DNA of 64,000 nucleotides from Brevundimonas sp. (GTDB taxonomy: Bacteria; Pseudomonadota; Alphaproteobacteria; Caulobacterales; Caulobacteraceae). Location of the stretch: contig JACVCC010000001.1 of NCBI GenBank assembly GCA_016742215.1, positions 248,001 through 312,000 on the forward strand. Reading direction: 5' to 3'. Both the position numbers and the translations under genes were made by a program. The notes beneath the pieces were generated by a model. The model did no database searches and was not told the DNA's origin. It was given only the letters and a program-made list of their open reading frames with translations. This document shows, piece after piece, positions 25,060-34,316 of this stretch (positions are counted from its first letter, which is position 1; the number at the start of each line of letters is the position of its first letter).

Positions 25060-26096
25060 TGGCCAGCCGGATCATCAACAAGAAGCCCGCGGTCGAGGAT
25101 GCCCGGAAGCTGACCGGGCCCGAGAAGGCGGCCGTGATCCTGCTGTCGCTCGGTGAGGAACACACCCGCCTGTGGCAGGGCCTGGACGACGACGAGGTCA
25201 AGGAAATCTCGCAGGCCATGGCCAGCCTGGGCACGGTCAGCTCGTCGGTGGTCGAGGAACTGCTGGTCGAGTTCGTCTCGGGTATGAGCGGCTCGGGCGC
25301 GGTGATGGGCAGCTTCGAGCAGACCCAGCGCCTGCTGTCCTCCTTCATGCCCGCCGACCGCGTCGATGGTCTGATGGAGGAAATCCGCGGCCCCGCCGGC
25401 CGGACCATGTGGGACAAGCTGGGGAATGTGAACGAGGCCGTTCTCGCCAACTATCTGAAGAACGAATACCCGCAGACCGTCGCCGTCGTCCTGTCCAAGG
25501 TGAAGCCGGATCACGCCGCCCGCGTGCTGACGTCCCTGCCCGAGGACTTCGCCCTGGAGTGCGTGCAGCGGATGCTGCGCATGGAGCCGGTGCAGCGCGA
25601 CATTCTCGACAAGATCGAACAGACCCTGCGCACCGAGTTCATGTCGAACCTGGCCCGCACCTCCAAGCGCGACAGCCACGAGCTGATGGCCGACATCTTC
25701 AACAGCTTCGACCGCCAGACCGAAGCCCGCTTCATCGGCGCGCTGGAAGAGCGCAACCGCGAGGCGGCCGAGCGCATCCGCGCCCTGATGTTCGTCTTCG
25801 AGGACCTGTCCAAGCTGGATCCGGGCGGCATACAGACCCTGCTGCGCGCGGTCGAGAAGGACTCCCTCGGTCTGGCGCTCAAGGGCGCGTCCGAGAGCCT
25901 GCGCGAGATGTTCTTCTCCAACATGTCCGAGCGCGCCGCCAAGATCATGCGCGAGGACATGGAGTCGATGGGCCCCGTGCGTCTCAAGGACGTCGATCAG
26001 GCCCAGATGGCCATGGTCCAGGTCGCCAAGGATCTCGCCGCCAAGGGCGAGATCATGCTGGTCGGCCAAGGCGGCGATGACGAGCTGATCTACTGA
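25059..26096 (+). CDS. fliG: Flagellar motor switch protein FliG
   Basis: 345 residues with typical FliG domains: N-terminal [19 protein letters not shown], the middle domain with [20 protein letters not shown], and the C-terminal torque helix region ([18 protein letters not shown], then [19 protein letters not shown]). It transmits torque between stator and MS ring. It overlaps both neighbours by one base (TGATG), implying coupled translation. Confidence 0.97.
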   Translation: MASRIINKKPAVEDARKLTGPEKAAVILLSLGEEHTRLWQGLDDDEVKEISQAMASLGTVSSSVVEELLVEFVSGMSGSGAVMGSFEQTQRLLSSFMPADRVDGLMEEIRGPAGRTMWDKLGNVNEAVLANYLKNEYPQTVAVVLSKVKPDHAARVLTSLPEDFALECVQRMLRMEPVQRDILDKIEQTLRTEFMSNLARTSKRDSHELMADIFNSFDRQTEARFIGALEERNREAAERIRALMFVFEDLSKLDPGGIQTLLRAVEKDSLGLALKGASESLREMFFSNMSERAAKIMREDMESMGPVRLKDVDQAQMAMVQVAKDLAAKGEIMLVGQGGDDELIY

Positions 26097-26749
26097 TGAC
26101 CAGCGCCGCTCCCTCCCGACCCTTCGCCTTCGACACCGAGTTCGACTCGGACGGCGTCGTCGTGCAGGCCTCGGCCTGGCGTCCGGCGAAGAGGTCGTAC
26201 AGCCCCGACGAGGTCGAGTTGCTGGTCGCCCAGGCCCGCGCCGAGACCCGCGAACAGACCCTGGCCGAGCTCGCCGGCATCCAGAGCATGGCCTTGTCGA
26301 CCATCGGTCAGGCCCTGAACGCCGCCGCGCCGGCCTTGACGCAGGTCGCCCAGCAACACCGCGAACAATCGGTCGAACTGGCGCTCGCTGCGGCCCGGGT
26401 CGTCTCCGCCGCTTCGCTGGACCGGTTCCCGCACGGCCCGCTGCAGGCGGCGCTGGAAGCTCTTGGGCAGGAAATCGACGCGTCGCCGCGACTGGTCATC
26501 CGCACGGGCGAACTGACCGACGAGACGCGCGTGCAGCTGGAACAGCTGTGCGCCGACGCTGGCTTCTCAGGCGTGGTCGCCTTCCGGGACGACCCAGGCC
26601 TGCCGACCGCCGCCTTCCGGCTGGAATGGGCTGACGGCCGCGCCGACTTCGATCCCGACAATGCCTTCGCCCGAATGGCCGAGGCGCTGAACTCCGCCCT
26701 GGCCGCCGAGGCCGGGCATGCTGAACACCTCATCGAGGGGAGGCCCTGA
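26096..26749 (+). CDS. fliH: Flagellar assembly protein FliH (FlbE-type)
   Basis: 217 residues. An N-terminal disordered part precedes a heptad-rich helix (VELLVAQARAETREQTLAELAG) and a C-terminal FliH/V-ATPase-E-like domain (LGQEIDASPRLVIRTGEL). FliH regulates the export ATPase FliI. In Caulobacter the gene at this position is called flbE. fliI and fliJ are not in the window. One-base overlaps with fliG and fliN. Confidence 0.85.
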   Translation: MTSAAPSRPFAFDTEFDSDGVVVQASAWRPAKRSYSPDEVELLVAQARAETREQTLAELAGIQSMALSTIGQALNAAAPALTQVAQQHREQSVELALAAARVVSAASLDRFPHGPLQAALEALGQEIDASPRLVIRTGELTDETRVQLEQLCADAGFSGVVAFRDDPGLPTAAFRLEWADGRADFDPDNAFARMAEALNSALAAEAGHAEHLIEGRP

Positions 26750-27081
26750 TGGCGTCCGATACCATGGCTCTGGAAGAGTTCTCCGAGAACGGCGGTCTCG
26801 CCGCGCCGGACGAGCACACCGAGAAGAACGCGCACGATCTGGCGCCCGTCTTCGACGTGCCGGTCAACATCTCCGCCGTGCTGGGCAAGGCCCACATGTC
26901 CGTGGCCCAGCTGCTGAAGCTGAACCGCGGCAGCGTGCTGGAGCTGGACCGCAAGGTCGGCGAGGCGATCGACATCTTCGTCAACAACCGCTTGGTCGCC
27001 CGCGGCGAGGTGGTGGTCGTGGAAGACCGCCTTGGCGTGACCATGACGGAAATCATCAAGACGGAAGACAGCGGCGCCTGA
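26749..27081 (+). CDS. fliN: Flagellar motor switch protein FliN
   Basis: 110 residues. The SpoA domain fills the C-terminal two thirds: VFDVPVNISAVLGKAHMSVA, LNRGSVLELDRKVGEAIDIF and VNNRLVARGEVVVVEDRLGV. FliN makes up most of the cytoplasmic C ring with FliM, which is not in this window. The gene is co-translated with fliH. Confidence 0.95.
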   Translation: MASDTMALEEFSENGGLAAPDEHTEKNAHDLAPVFDVPVNISAVLGKAHMSVAQLLKLNRGSVLELDRKVGEAIDIFVNNRLVARGEVVVVEDRLGVTMTEIIKTEDSGA

Positions 27082-27118
27082 TCGGCGACGCGTCAGTAGG
27101 GATTAGAGGAGAAGACCC

Positions 27119-28510
27119 ATGCGGCTTCTGGTGGTTGGCAGGCTCAGCGGACAGCTGGCGACGGCGGTGAAGATGGCCATGGCGCACGGTGCCAAGGTCC
27201 AGCACGTCGAGCGCGGCGATCAGGCGACCGAGCAGCTTCGACGGGGGCAGGGCGCCGACCTGCTGATGGTCGACTATCGCGTCGACATCGCGGCCCTGAT
27301 CTCGGCCAACGAGAACGAGCGCATCCATGTGCCGGTGGTGGCTTGCGGCGTGGACGCCGACGCCCGCGACGCGGCCGACGCCATCCGCGCCGGCGCCAAG
27401 GAGTTCATCCCGCTGCCGCCGGAAGCGGACCTGATCGCCGCCGTCCTGTCGGCTGTGGCCGACGACGAACGCCCGATGATCTCGGCCGACCCGTCGATGA
27501 AGCACGTCATCCAGCTGGCCGACCAGGTCGCCCGCTCGGAAGCCTCGATCCTGATCACCGGCGAGAGCGGCGTCGGCAAGGAAGTCATGGCGCGCTACCT
27601 GCACGCCGGCTCCAAGCGTTCGGAGCGGCCGTTCATCAGCGTCAACTGTGCGGCCATCCCGGACAACCTGCTGGAATCCGAGCTGTTCGGGCACGAGAAG
27701 GGCGCCTTCACTGGCGCCATGGCTCGCCGCATCGGCAAGTTCGAGGAAGCCGACGGCGGCACCCTGCTGCTGGACGAAATCTCCGAGATGGACGTCCGCC
27801 TGCAGGCCAAGCTGCTGCGCGCCATTCAGGAGCGGGTCATCGACCGGGTGGGCGGCAACAAGCCGGTGCCGGTCAACATCCGCATCATCGCCACCTCGAA
27901 CCGCGACCTGGCCAAGTCGGTCGCCGAGGGCAGCTTCCGCGAGGATCTGCTGTACCGCCTGAACGTCGTGAACCTGCGTCTGCCGGCCCTGCGCGAGCGT
28001 CCGGGCGACATCGGGGTTCTGGCCGATCACTTCGTCAAGAAATACGCCGCCGCCAACGGCGTGCCGGTCCGTCCGATCTCGGCCGAGGCCCGCCGCGCCC
28101 TGACGACCCACCGCTGGGCTGGCAACGTGCGCGAGCTGGAAAACGCCATGCACCGGGCGGTGCTGCTGGCGATCGGTCCGGAGATCGACGTCGACGCCAT
28201 CCGCCTGCCAGACGGCCAGCCCCTGACCGCCGGCGGTGGAGCTCCGGCCTATGACGCCGGCCCGGCCGGTCGAGCCGCCCATGTGGCCGACGTCGTCACC
28301 CGCTCGCACGTCGGCCAGACCGTCGCACAGATGGAAAAGGCGCTGATCCTCGACACCCTGTCGCACTGCCTGGGCAACCGCACCCACGCGGCCAACATCC
28401 TGGGCATCTCGATCCGCACCCTGCGCAACAAGCTGAACGAATACGCCGACGAGGGCGCGGCCATCCCGGCTCCGCAATCGGGCATCGCCGCGTCCGGCTA
28501 CGCGGCCTGA
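27119..28510 (+). CDS. flbD: Sigma54-dependent flagellar transcription regulator FlbD
   Basis: 463 residues with an AGAGGAGAAG ribosome site. The N-terminal receiver-like domain (1-115) is degenerate: D52 (VDYRV) remains, but the acidic pair is replaced (VVGRLSG) and the usual Lys is lost (EFIPLPPE). The AAA+ domain has Walker A GESGVGKE (148-155) and the sigma54 contact loop GAFTGA (195-200). A FIS-type helix-turn-helix ends the protein. In Caulobacter FlbD is controlled by FliX rather than by phosphorylation, activates late flagellar promoters and represses fliF. The degenerate receiver fits that. Confidence 0.93.
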   Translation: MRLLVVGRLSGQLATAVKMAMAHGAKVQHVERGDQATEQLRRGQGADLLMVDYRVDIAALISANENERIHVPVVACGVDADARDAADAIRAGAKEFIPLPPEADLIAAVLSAVADDERPMISADPSMKHVIQLADQVARSEASILITGESGVGKEVMARYLHAGSKRSERPFISVNCAAIPDNLLESELFGHEKGAFTGAMARRIGKFEEADGGTLLLDEISEMDVRLQAKLLRAIQERVIDRVGGNKPVPVNIRIIATSNRDLAKSVAEGSFREDLLYRLNVVNLRLPALRERPGDIGVLADHFVKKYAAANGVPVRPISAEARRALTTHRWAGNVRELENAMHRAVLLAIGPEIDVDAIRLPDGQPLTAGGGAPAYDAGPAGRAAHVADVVTRSHVGQTVAQMEKALILDTLSHCLGNRTHAANILGISIRTLRNKLNEYADEGAAIPAPQSGIAASGYAA

Positions 28511-28512
28511 GC

Positions 28513-29433
28513 ATGAGCCTGCCGATGGACCGCAGAAGCGTCCTGACCGGCCTTGGCGCGATCGGCGTCATGGGCTGCTCGCCGCAAGCCGCCACGCCGC
28601 CGGCGGAACAGCCGTCGCGTCCTTCCGCCGTCGCCGCGGTTCGTCCGCTCGACCTGTCCGCGCTCGAGGCCCGCCACGGCGGCCGCATCGGCCTTGCGGT
28701 GCTGGACACCGCCGACGCTGCCGCGCTGGGCTGGAGGGAGCAGGAGCGGTTCGTCTATTGCTCGACCTTCAAGATGTACCTCGCCGCGGCCACCTTCCTG
28801 CGAGTGCAGGCAGGGCAGGAGCGGCTGGATCGCGCCATCCCGATCACCCGCGCGGACATGATCAATCACGCGCCGACAACTGAGCCTGCGATCGGCTCGA
28901 CCCTGACCATCGAACAGCTGATGGAGGGCACCGTCGGGCTCAGCGACAATCCGGCGGCCAACATTCTGATCCGCGAGATGGGCGGCATCGACGCCCTGCG
29001 CGCCTTCTATCGCGGCATCGGCGACGACAGCACGCGCGTGGACCGCCTGGAGCCGGAGATGAACCGGCTGGACGGCGACAAGGACACCATCCTGCCGCTG
29101 CAATCGGTGCGGAACATGGAGCGCCTGCTGGTCTCGGGCGACACCCCGCTGAGCGCGGATTCGAAGGCCCTGCTGACCCGCTGGATGATCGAGACCCCGA
29201 CCGGTCCGGGCCGCATCAAGGCCGGCGTTCCAGCCGGCTGGACCGTGGCCCACAAGACCGGCACTGGCGGCTATGGCCCCGTCAACGACATCGGCGTCCT
29301 GACGCCGCCGTCGGGGAAGCCGGTGGTGCTGGCGATCTACTATCACGCCACCCGGGACTCGGCGCCTGATGCGCGTGAGGCGGTGATCGCCGAGGCGACC
29401 CGCATCGCCTTGGGGGCGCTCGGCCATGACTGA
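28513..29433 (+). CDS. Class A serine beta-lactamase, probable Tat lipoprotein, inside the flagellar operon
   Basis: 306 residues with all class A catalytic motifs: STFK at 84-87 (Ser70 in standard numbering), SDN at 144-146, EPEMN at 180-184 (Glu166) and KTG at 248-250. The N-terminus has a twin-arginine-like DRRSV and a lipobox-like VMGC with Cys22. Cys83 precedes the active Ser, but its usual disulfide partner after KTG is Gly. The gene starts 2 bases after the flbD stop and overlaps flhA by 8 bases, so it must share the flagellar transcript. Spectrum cannot be predicted. Confidence 0.92.
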   Translation: MSLPMDRRSVLTGLGAIGVMGCSPQAATPPAEQPSRPSAVAAVRPLDLSALEARHGGRIGLAVLDTADAAALGWREQERFVYCSTFKMYLAAATFLRVQAGQERLDRAIPITRADMINHAPTTEPAIGSTLTIEQLMEGTVGLSDNPAANILIREMGGIDALRAFYRGIGDDSTRVDRLEPEMNRLDGDKDTILPLQSVRNMERLLVSGDTPLSADSKALLTRWMIETPTGPGRIKAGVPAGWTVAHKTGTGGYGPVNDIGVLTPPSGKPVVLAIYYHATRDSAPDAREAVIAEATRIALGALGHD

Positions 29434-31540
29434 CGCTCCGGTCTCCTCGCCGCTGATGAAGGACGGCCTGGCCCGTCCGACCGGCTCGGACATGCGCGGC
29501 TGGCTGATGCGCGGCGAAGTCGGCATGGCCATGGGCGTGATCGGCATCATCATGCTGCTGATCGTGCCGATCCCCAGCATGCTGCTGGATCTGCTGCTGG
29601 CCATCTCGATCGTCGGCTCGGTCCTGATCCTGATGACCGCCCTGATGATGAAGAAGCCGCTGGACTTCGCCATCTTCCCGACGGTTCTGCTGGTCGCCAC
29701 CCTGTATCGCCTCGGTCTGAACCTGGCGACGACCCGACTGGTGCTGAGCCACGGCCACGAGGGCCATGACGCCGCCGGTCAGGTCATTCAGGCTTTCGGC
29801 AACCTGATGATGGGCGGCAGCTTCATTATCGGCATCATCATCTTCGCCATCCTGCTGGTCGTGAACTTCGTGGTCGTGACCAAGGGTTCGACCCGTATCG
29901 CTGAAGTGTCCGCCCGCTTCACCCTGGACTCCATGCCGGGCAAGCAGATGGCCATCGACGCCGACCTGTCGGCCGGCCTGATCGACGAGGACACCGCCAA
30001 GCTGCGCCGCAAGGAGCTGGAGCAGGAATCGACCTTCTTCGGCGCCATGGACGGCGCGTCCAAATTCGTGCGTGGCGACGCCGTGGCCGGCCTGATCATC
30101 ACCTTCATCAATGTGATCGGCGGCATTCTGATTGGCGTCATCCAGCACGGCCTGCCGGTCGGCGAGGCCGCCAACACCTATGTCCTGCTGACGGTCGGCG
30201 ACGGCCTGGTCACCCAGGTCCCGGCCCTGATCGTCTCGATCGCCGCCGGCTTCCTGGTGTCGAAGGCGGGCGTCGAGGGCACCGCCGACAAGGCCCTGGT
30301 CTCGCAACTGGCCACCAATCCGGTCAGCCTGGGCGTCGTCTCGGGCGCCGCCGGCCTGATCGGCCTGATCCCCGGAATGCCCCTGATCCCGTTCGCGGCG
30401 CTGGCGCTCGGCGCCGGCTTCATGGCCTGGAGGCTGGGTCGCCAACGGCTGAAGCCCAAGCCTGTAGACGCCGAGGCCGTCGTGGCCGGGCCGAAGGAGG
30501 ACGTCGAGGAGCCGATCGGCACCGCCCTGACCATCGACGAGGTCAAGATCGAGCTGGGATACTCCCTGCTGTCGTTGATCAACGATCTGGAGGGCCGCCG
30601 CCTGACCGATCAGGTCCGCGCCCTGCGCCGCTCGCTGGCGCAGGAGTACGGCTTCGTCATGCCGTCGGTGCGCATCCTCGACAACATGCGCCTGCCGACC
30701 CAGGGCTATGCCATCCGCATCAAGGAGATGGAGGCGGGTCTGGGCGAGGTGCGCCTCGGCTCGCTGATGGCCATGGACCCCGCCGGTCGGCAGGTCGAGC
30801 TGCCAGGCGAGCACACCCGCGAGCCGGCCTTCGGGCTCCCGGCCACCTGGATCGACGAAAGCCTGCGCGAGGAGGCGACCTTCCGCGGCTACACCATCGT
30901 CGATCCGTCGACGGTGCTGACGACCCACCTGACCGAGATCCTGAAGGAGAACATGGCGGACCTGCTCTCCTACGCCGAGGTGCAGAAGCTGCTGAAGGAA
31001 CTGGGCGCCGAAGAGAAGAAGCTGGTCGACGAGCTGATCCCCTCGGTGGTCACCGTCACCACCCTGCAGCGGGTGCTGCAGTCCCTGCTGCGCGAGAAGG
31101 TGTCGATCCGCGATCTGGCCGCCATCCTCGAAGGCCTCGCCGAGGCCGCGCCGCATACCAGCTCGGTCACCACCCTGGTCGAGCATGTCCGCGCGCGTCT
31201 GGCCCGCCAGCTGTGCTGGCAACACAAGGGCGAGGACGGCGCCCTGCCGATCGTCACCCTGTCGCCCGAGTGGGAAGCGGCCTTCGCCGAAAGCCTCATC
31301 GGTCAGGGCGAGGACAAGCAGCTGGCCATGGCGCCCTCGCGCCTGCAGGACTTCATCCGTGCCGTCCGCGACGTGTTCGAGCGCGCGGCCATGGCCGGCG
31401 AGACGGCGGTCCTGCTGACCGGCCCCCAGGTGAGGCCCTATGTCCGTTCGATCATCGAACGCTTCCGCGGTCAGACGGTGGTCATGAGCCAGAACGAGGT
31501 CCACCCCCGCGCCCGCCTGCGGACTATCGGCTCGGTCTGA
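29426..31540 (+). CDS. flhA: Flagellar export gate protein FlhA
   Basis: 704 residues. About eight membrane helices in the first 340 residues, with the conserved FHIPEP-type cytoplasmic loop (GSTRIAEVSARFTLDSMPGK, then MDGASKFVRGDAVAG). The cytoplasmic export-receptor domain follows, ending in VMSQNEVHPRARLRTIGSV. It is the central export gate and chaperone docking protein. Its start lies within the 3' end of the beta-lactamase gene. Last gene of the fliF operon. Confidence 0.97.
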   Translation: MTDAPVSSPLMKDGLARPTGSDMRGWLMRGEVGMAMGVIGIIMLLIVPIPSMLLDLLLAISIVGSVLILMTALMMKKPLDFAIFPTVLLVATLYRLGLNLATTRLVLSHGHEGHDAAGQVIQAFGNLMMGGSFIIGIIIFAILLVVNFVVVTKGSTRIAEVSARFTLDSMPGKQMAIDADLSAGLIDEDTAKLRRKELEQESTFFGAMDGASKFVRGDAVAGLIITFINVIGGILIGVIQHGLPVGEAANTYVLLTVGDGLVTQVPALIVSIAAGFLVSKAGVEGTADKALVSQLATNPVSLGVVSGAAGLIGLIPGMPLIPFAALALGAGFMAWRLGRQRLKPKPVDAEAVVAGPKEDVEEPIGTALTIDEVKIELGYSLLSLINDLEGRRLTDQVRALRRSLAQEYGFVMPSVRILDNMRLPTQGYAIRIKEMEAGLGEVRLGSLMAMDPAGRQVELPGEHTREPAFGLPATWIDESLREEATFRGYTIVDPSTVLTTHLTEILKENMADLLSYAEVQKLLKELGAEEKKLVDELIPSVVTVTTLQRVLQSLLREKVSIRDLAAILEGLAEAAPHTSSVTTLVEHVRARLARQLCWQHKGEDGALPIVTLSPEWEAAFAESLIGQGEDKQLAMAPSRLQDFIRAVRDVFERAAMAGETAVLLTGPQVRPYVRSIIERFRGQTVVMSQNEVHPRARLRTIGSV

Positions 31541-31541
31541 T

Positions 31542-32246
31542 CTAGCGGGCGACCTGCCATCCGCCCGACGACGCATTGCGTGCGGCGTCGTTGGCGGGGC
31601 GGGCGATCAGGCCCGACTGGGTGATCCAGACCTCGTACCGGGCACCGTCCGCCATCGGCATATAGGCGGCGCCGCCATACAGGGTGTCGACCGCGTCGAC
31701 GTAGCGACGATAGCGCCGCGCCGCGTCCCAGGTGCTGATCCGCCACGGCAGGGCGTAGTCGTCGCCGCCGGTCAGCGGGTGCACGCTGCGTTCGGCGTTG
31801 ATCTCCTGATCCGTCGACTGATAGCGACCCGACAGACGGTCCAGCCGATACTGGGTGTGGAGGCCCAGCATGTTGGCCCACGGCTTCCACTTCAGCACCT
31901 GCGCCTCGATGCGCCATTCGTCGCCGTGCACAGGATAGAGGTCGGCCGCCGCCGGCATGTCCTCGCCGCGGCCGGGCTGGATCAACGTGACCTCATAGTA
32001 TTGCGGGCCCAGCTGGCGGGTCTGCACCTGCGCCACGGGACGCTCATAGGTCAGGCGGGCCCAGGTCTGGACATCCAGGGCGATCAGGGTCGCGATCGCG
32101 GCGGCCGCCAGAAAGCCGGCCCCGCCGACTCCAACCAGAAGACCGCTGAACAGGCGTCCCCGGAACAGGGCGCCAAGGCCCTTGAAGAACAGCACCAACC
32201 CAATCAGCGCCGCCGCTGCGGGCGCGATCCACCACCACCAAACCAT
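31542..32246 (-). CDS. Conserved membrane protein of unknown function
   Basis: 234 residues. The first 70 residues hold two or three membrane helices (MVWWWWIAPAAAALIGLVLF, LLVGVGGAGFLAAAAIATLI). The rest is a soluble beta-rich domain with conserved-looking Trp/Tyr (VLKWKPWANMLGLHTQYRLDR). I do not recognise a characterised family; similar proteins are often loosely labelled as efflux-pump related, which the sequence does not support. Convergent with flhA, one base between stops. Confidence 0.7.
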   Translation of the reverse strand: MVWWWWIAPAAAALIGLVLFFKGLGALFRGRLFSGLLVGVGGAGFLAAAAIATLIALDVQTWARLTYERPVAQVQTRQLGPQYYEVTLIQPGRGEDMPAAADLYPVHGDEWRIEAQVLKWKPWANMLGLHTQYRLDRLSGRYQSTDQEINAERSVHPLTGGDDYALPWRISTWDAARRYRRYVDAVDTLYGGAAYMPMADGARYEVWITQSGLIARPANDAARNASSGGWQVAR

Positions 32247-32367
32247 CTGCCGTCAGTCCCTTTTCCCGGTCCCCTGAGCGATCTTTACCCTAAATCCCGA
32301 AGATCGAGAGGGTTTCTCCCCTCGGGCGACTGGACAGCGGCAATGACGTCGCTAATGCTCCCGCTCG

Positions 32368-33894
32368 ATGATTTCGGCGCTCCGCCCCATTCTGGAAGGC
32401 TTCGTCCAGTTCCTGCGGACGCCGACGCTGGGGCGCCGCGTCGCCGGCCTGCTCATCGTCGCCCTCGTTCTGCTTCTGACGACGAACATCGCGACGTTCG
32501 TGATGATGCAGCGGACGGCCGACTTCAACGACGACGTTGAGGAAACCCAGTTGCTTCGCCGCGCGATCCGGACTGTGTTCATCGACCTCATCGAGGCTGA
32601 AACCGGCCAGCGCGGCTTCCTGCTGACGGGCAATCCGGAACACCTCCAGGTCTACAACGACGCGATCAATCGACTTCCCACATCGCTACAGGGCATGTCT
32701 GAACAGGCCGAGGGAGATCTGGATGTCGGCGATCGCGCTGTGCATGTGCGCGAGCTCGCCGAGGAGAAGGTCGGCGAACTGCAGCGCACGATCGACCTGG
32801 CGCGGACGGGCAGGGTTGGCGAGGCCCTCGGCCTCGTGCGGTCCAACCGGGGCAAGGTGGCGATGGACCAGATCCGGTCCGAGACCCTAGCGATGGACGA
32901 GGTGCTGCAGACCCGCCTGCAGTTCCGCACCCGCCAATCGGAGTGGGCCGGGGCCGTCACCGTCATCGCCAATGCGTTCGGCGCCGTCCTGATCCTGGTC
33001 CTCGGCGCGGTGAGCGCCTGGCTGATCCATCGCTACATTGTCGAGATCCAGTCCGCGCGCGGCGCACTGGATCGTCTGAATGCCGGGCTCGAGGAGCAGG
33101 TTCGCGACCGCACCGCCGACCTGACCCGCGCCAACGAGGAGATCCAGCGCTTCGCCTATATCGTCAGCCACGACCTGCGCGCGCCGCTGGTCAACGTCAT
33201 GGGCTACACCTCCGAGCTGGAGCAGGCAGGCAAGATCGTCGACGCGGCGATCACCGACGCGGAAAAGAAGCGCAAGATCGATCCCGAGGTCGTCATGGCG
33301 GTTCGCGAGGAGATGCCGGAGGCCATCGGCTTCATCCGCGCCTCGACCGAGAAGATGGACCGCCTGATCAACGCGATCCTGAAGCTTTCGCGCGAAGGCC
33401 GTCGCCATCTGGTCCCCGAACGCATCGACATGTCGGCCATGGCGCAGCACATCGCCGACAGTGTCCGCCATCAGACCGAGGCCGCCGACGCCGAGATCCG
33501 TGTCGCCGTCCTGCCGGCCATCGAGAGCGACCGCCTGTCGATGGAACAGATCCTCGGCAATCTGATCGACAACGCCGTGAAATACCTCGACCCCACGCGC
33601 CCGGGCCTGATCGAGGTCACGGGACAGGCGGCCGGGGACGGCTGGGCCACCTATCACATCACCGACAACGGCCGCGGCATTTCGGACCGCGATCACGAGC
33701 GGATCTTCGAGCTGTTCCGCCGCTCCGGACGTCAGGATCGGCCGGGCGAGGGCCTCGGCCTCGCCTTCGTGCGCAACAGCGTTCGCCGCCTCGGCGGAGA
33801 GATCAGTGTGCAGTCAGAACTCGGAAAGGGCTCGACATTCACACTCAAATTCCCCACACGCCTCATCCTTGCTGACGTCGGAGATTTCGCATGA
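32368..33894 (+). CDS. CHASE3-domain sensor histidine kinase
   Basis: 508 residues. TM1 about 25-47, a periplasmic CHASE3 domain about 50-190 (IEAETGQRGFLLTGNPEHL), TM2 about 194-220, a coiled linker, HisKA with H268 (YIVSHDLRAPL), and an HATPase with ITDNGRGIS and GEGLGLAFVRNSVRR. The kinase core is of the type seen in phytochrome-like and osmosensing kinases that pair with small receivers. It overlaps the next receiver gene by 4 bases. Confidence 0.9.
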   Translation: MISALRPILEGFVQFLRTPTLGRRVAGLLIVALVLLLTTNIATFVMMQRTADFNDDVEETQLLRRAIRTVFIDLIEAETGQRGFLLTGNPEHLQVYNDAINRLPTSLQGMSEQAEGDLDVGDRAVHVRELAEEKVGELQRTIDLARTGRVGEALGLVRSNRGKVAMDQIRSETLAMDEVLQTRLQFRTRQSEWAGAVTVIANAFGAVLILVLGAVSAWLIHRYIVEIQSARGALDRLNAGLEEQVRDRTADLTRANEEIQRFAYIVSHDLRAPLVNVMGYTSELEQAGKIVDAAITDAEKKRKIDPEVVMAVREEMPEAIGFIRASTEKMDRLINAILKLSREGRRHLVPERIDMSAMAQHIADSVRHQTEAADAEIRVAVLPAIESDRLSMEQILGNLIDNAVKYLDPTRPGLIEVTGQAAGDGWATYHITDNGRGISDRDHERIFELFRRSGRQDRPGEGLGLAFVRNSVRRLGGEISVQSELGKGSTFTLKFPTRLILADVGDFA

Positions 33895-34316
33895 GCACGT
33901 CCGTGAAGATCGTGATGGTCGAGGACGATCACGGCCACGCCCGATTGATCGAGAAAAACATCCGTCGCGCGAACATCGCCAACGACATCGCCCATTTCGC
34001 TGATGGCGGCTCGGCGCTGGATTATCTGTTCTCGGATGAAGTGCGCGCCAACGGCCCGCTGCTGATCCTGCTGGACCTGAACCTGCCGGACATGTCGGGC
34101 ACCGACATCCTCGAGCGCGTGAAGGGCGATGAGCGCCTGCGCCGCGCGCCGGTCGTGGTCCTGACGACCACCGACGACAAGGTCGAGATCCAGCGCTGCT
34201 ACGACCTGGGCTGCAACGTCTACATCACCAAGCCGGTGGACTATGAGAGCTTCGCCGGCGCCATCCGCCAGCTGGGCCTGTTCCTGTCCGTCATGCAGGC
34301 TCCGGAGATCGAGTGA
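33891..34316 (+). CDS. Single-domain response regulator, Rcp1-like
   Basis: 141 residues. Receiver with MVEDDHGHARL acidic pocket, phospho-acceptor D62 (LLDLNLPDMSG) and Lys in ITKPVD. The VEDDxxxARL start and the large insertion after helix 2 are typical of Rcp1-type regulators that pair with phytochrome-like kinases. It overlaps both neighbours by 4 bases, so the three genes form one translational unit. Confidence 0.9.
   Translation: MSTSVKIVMVEDDHGHARLIEKNIRRANIANDIAHFADGGSALDYLFSDEVRANGPLLILLDLNLPDMSGTDILERVKGDERLRRAPVVVLTTTDDKVEIQRCYDLGCNVYITKPVDYESFAGAIRQLGLFLSVMQAPEIE

Noticed and set aside
29282-31576. A 764-residue open frame opposite flhA
   Set aside because: Antisense shadow rich in His/Gln/Arg; flhA is certain on the plus strand.
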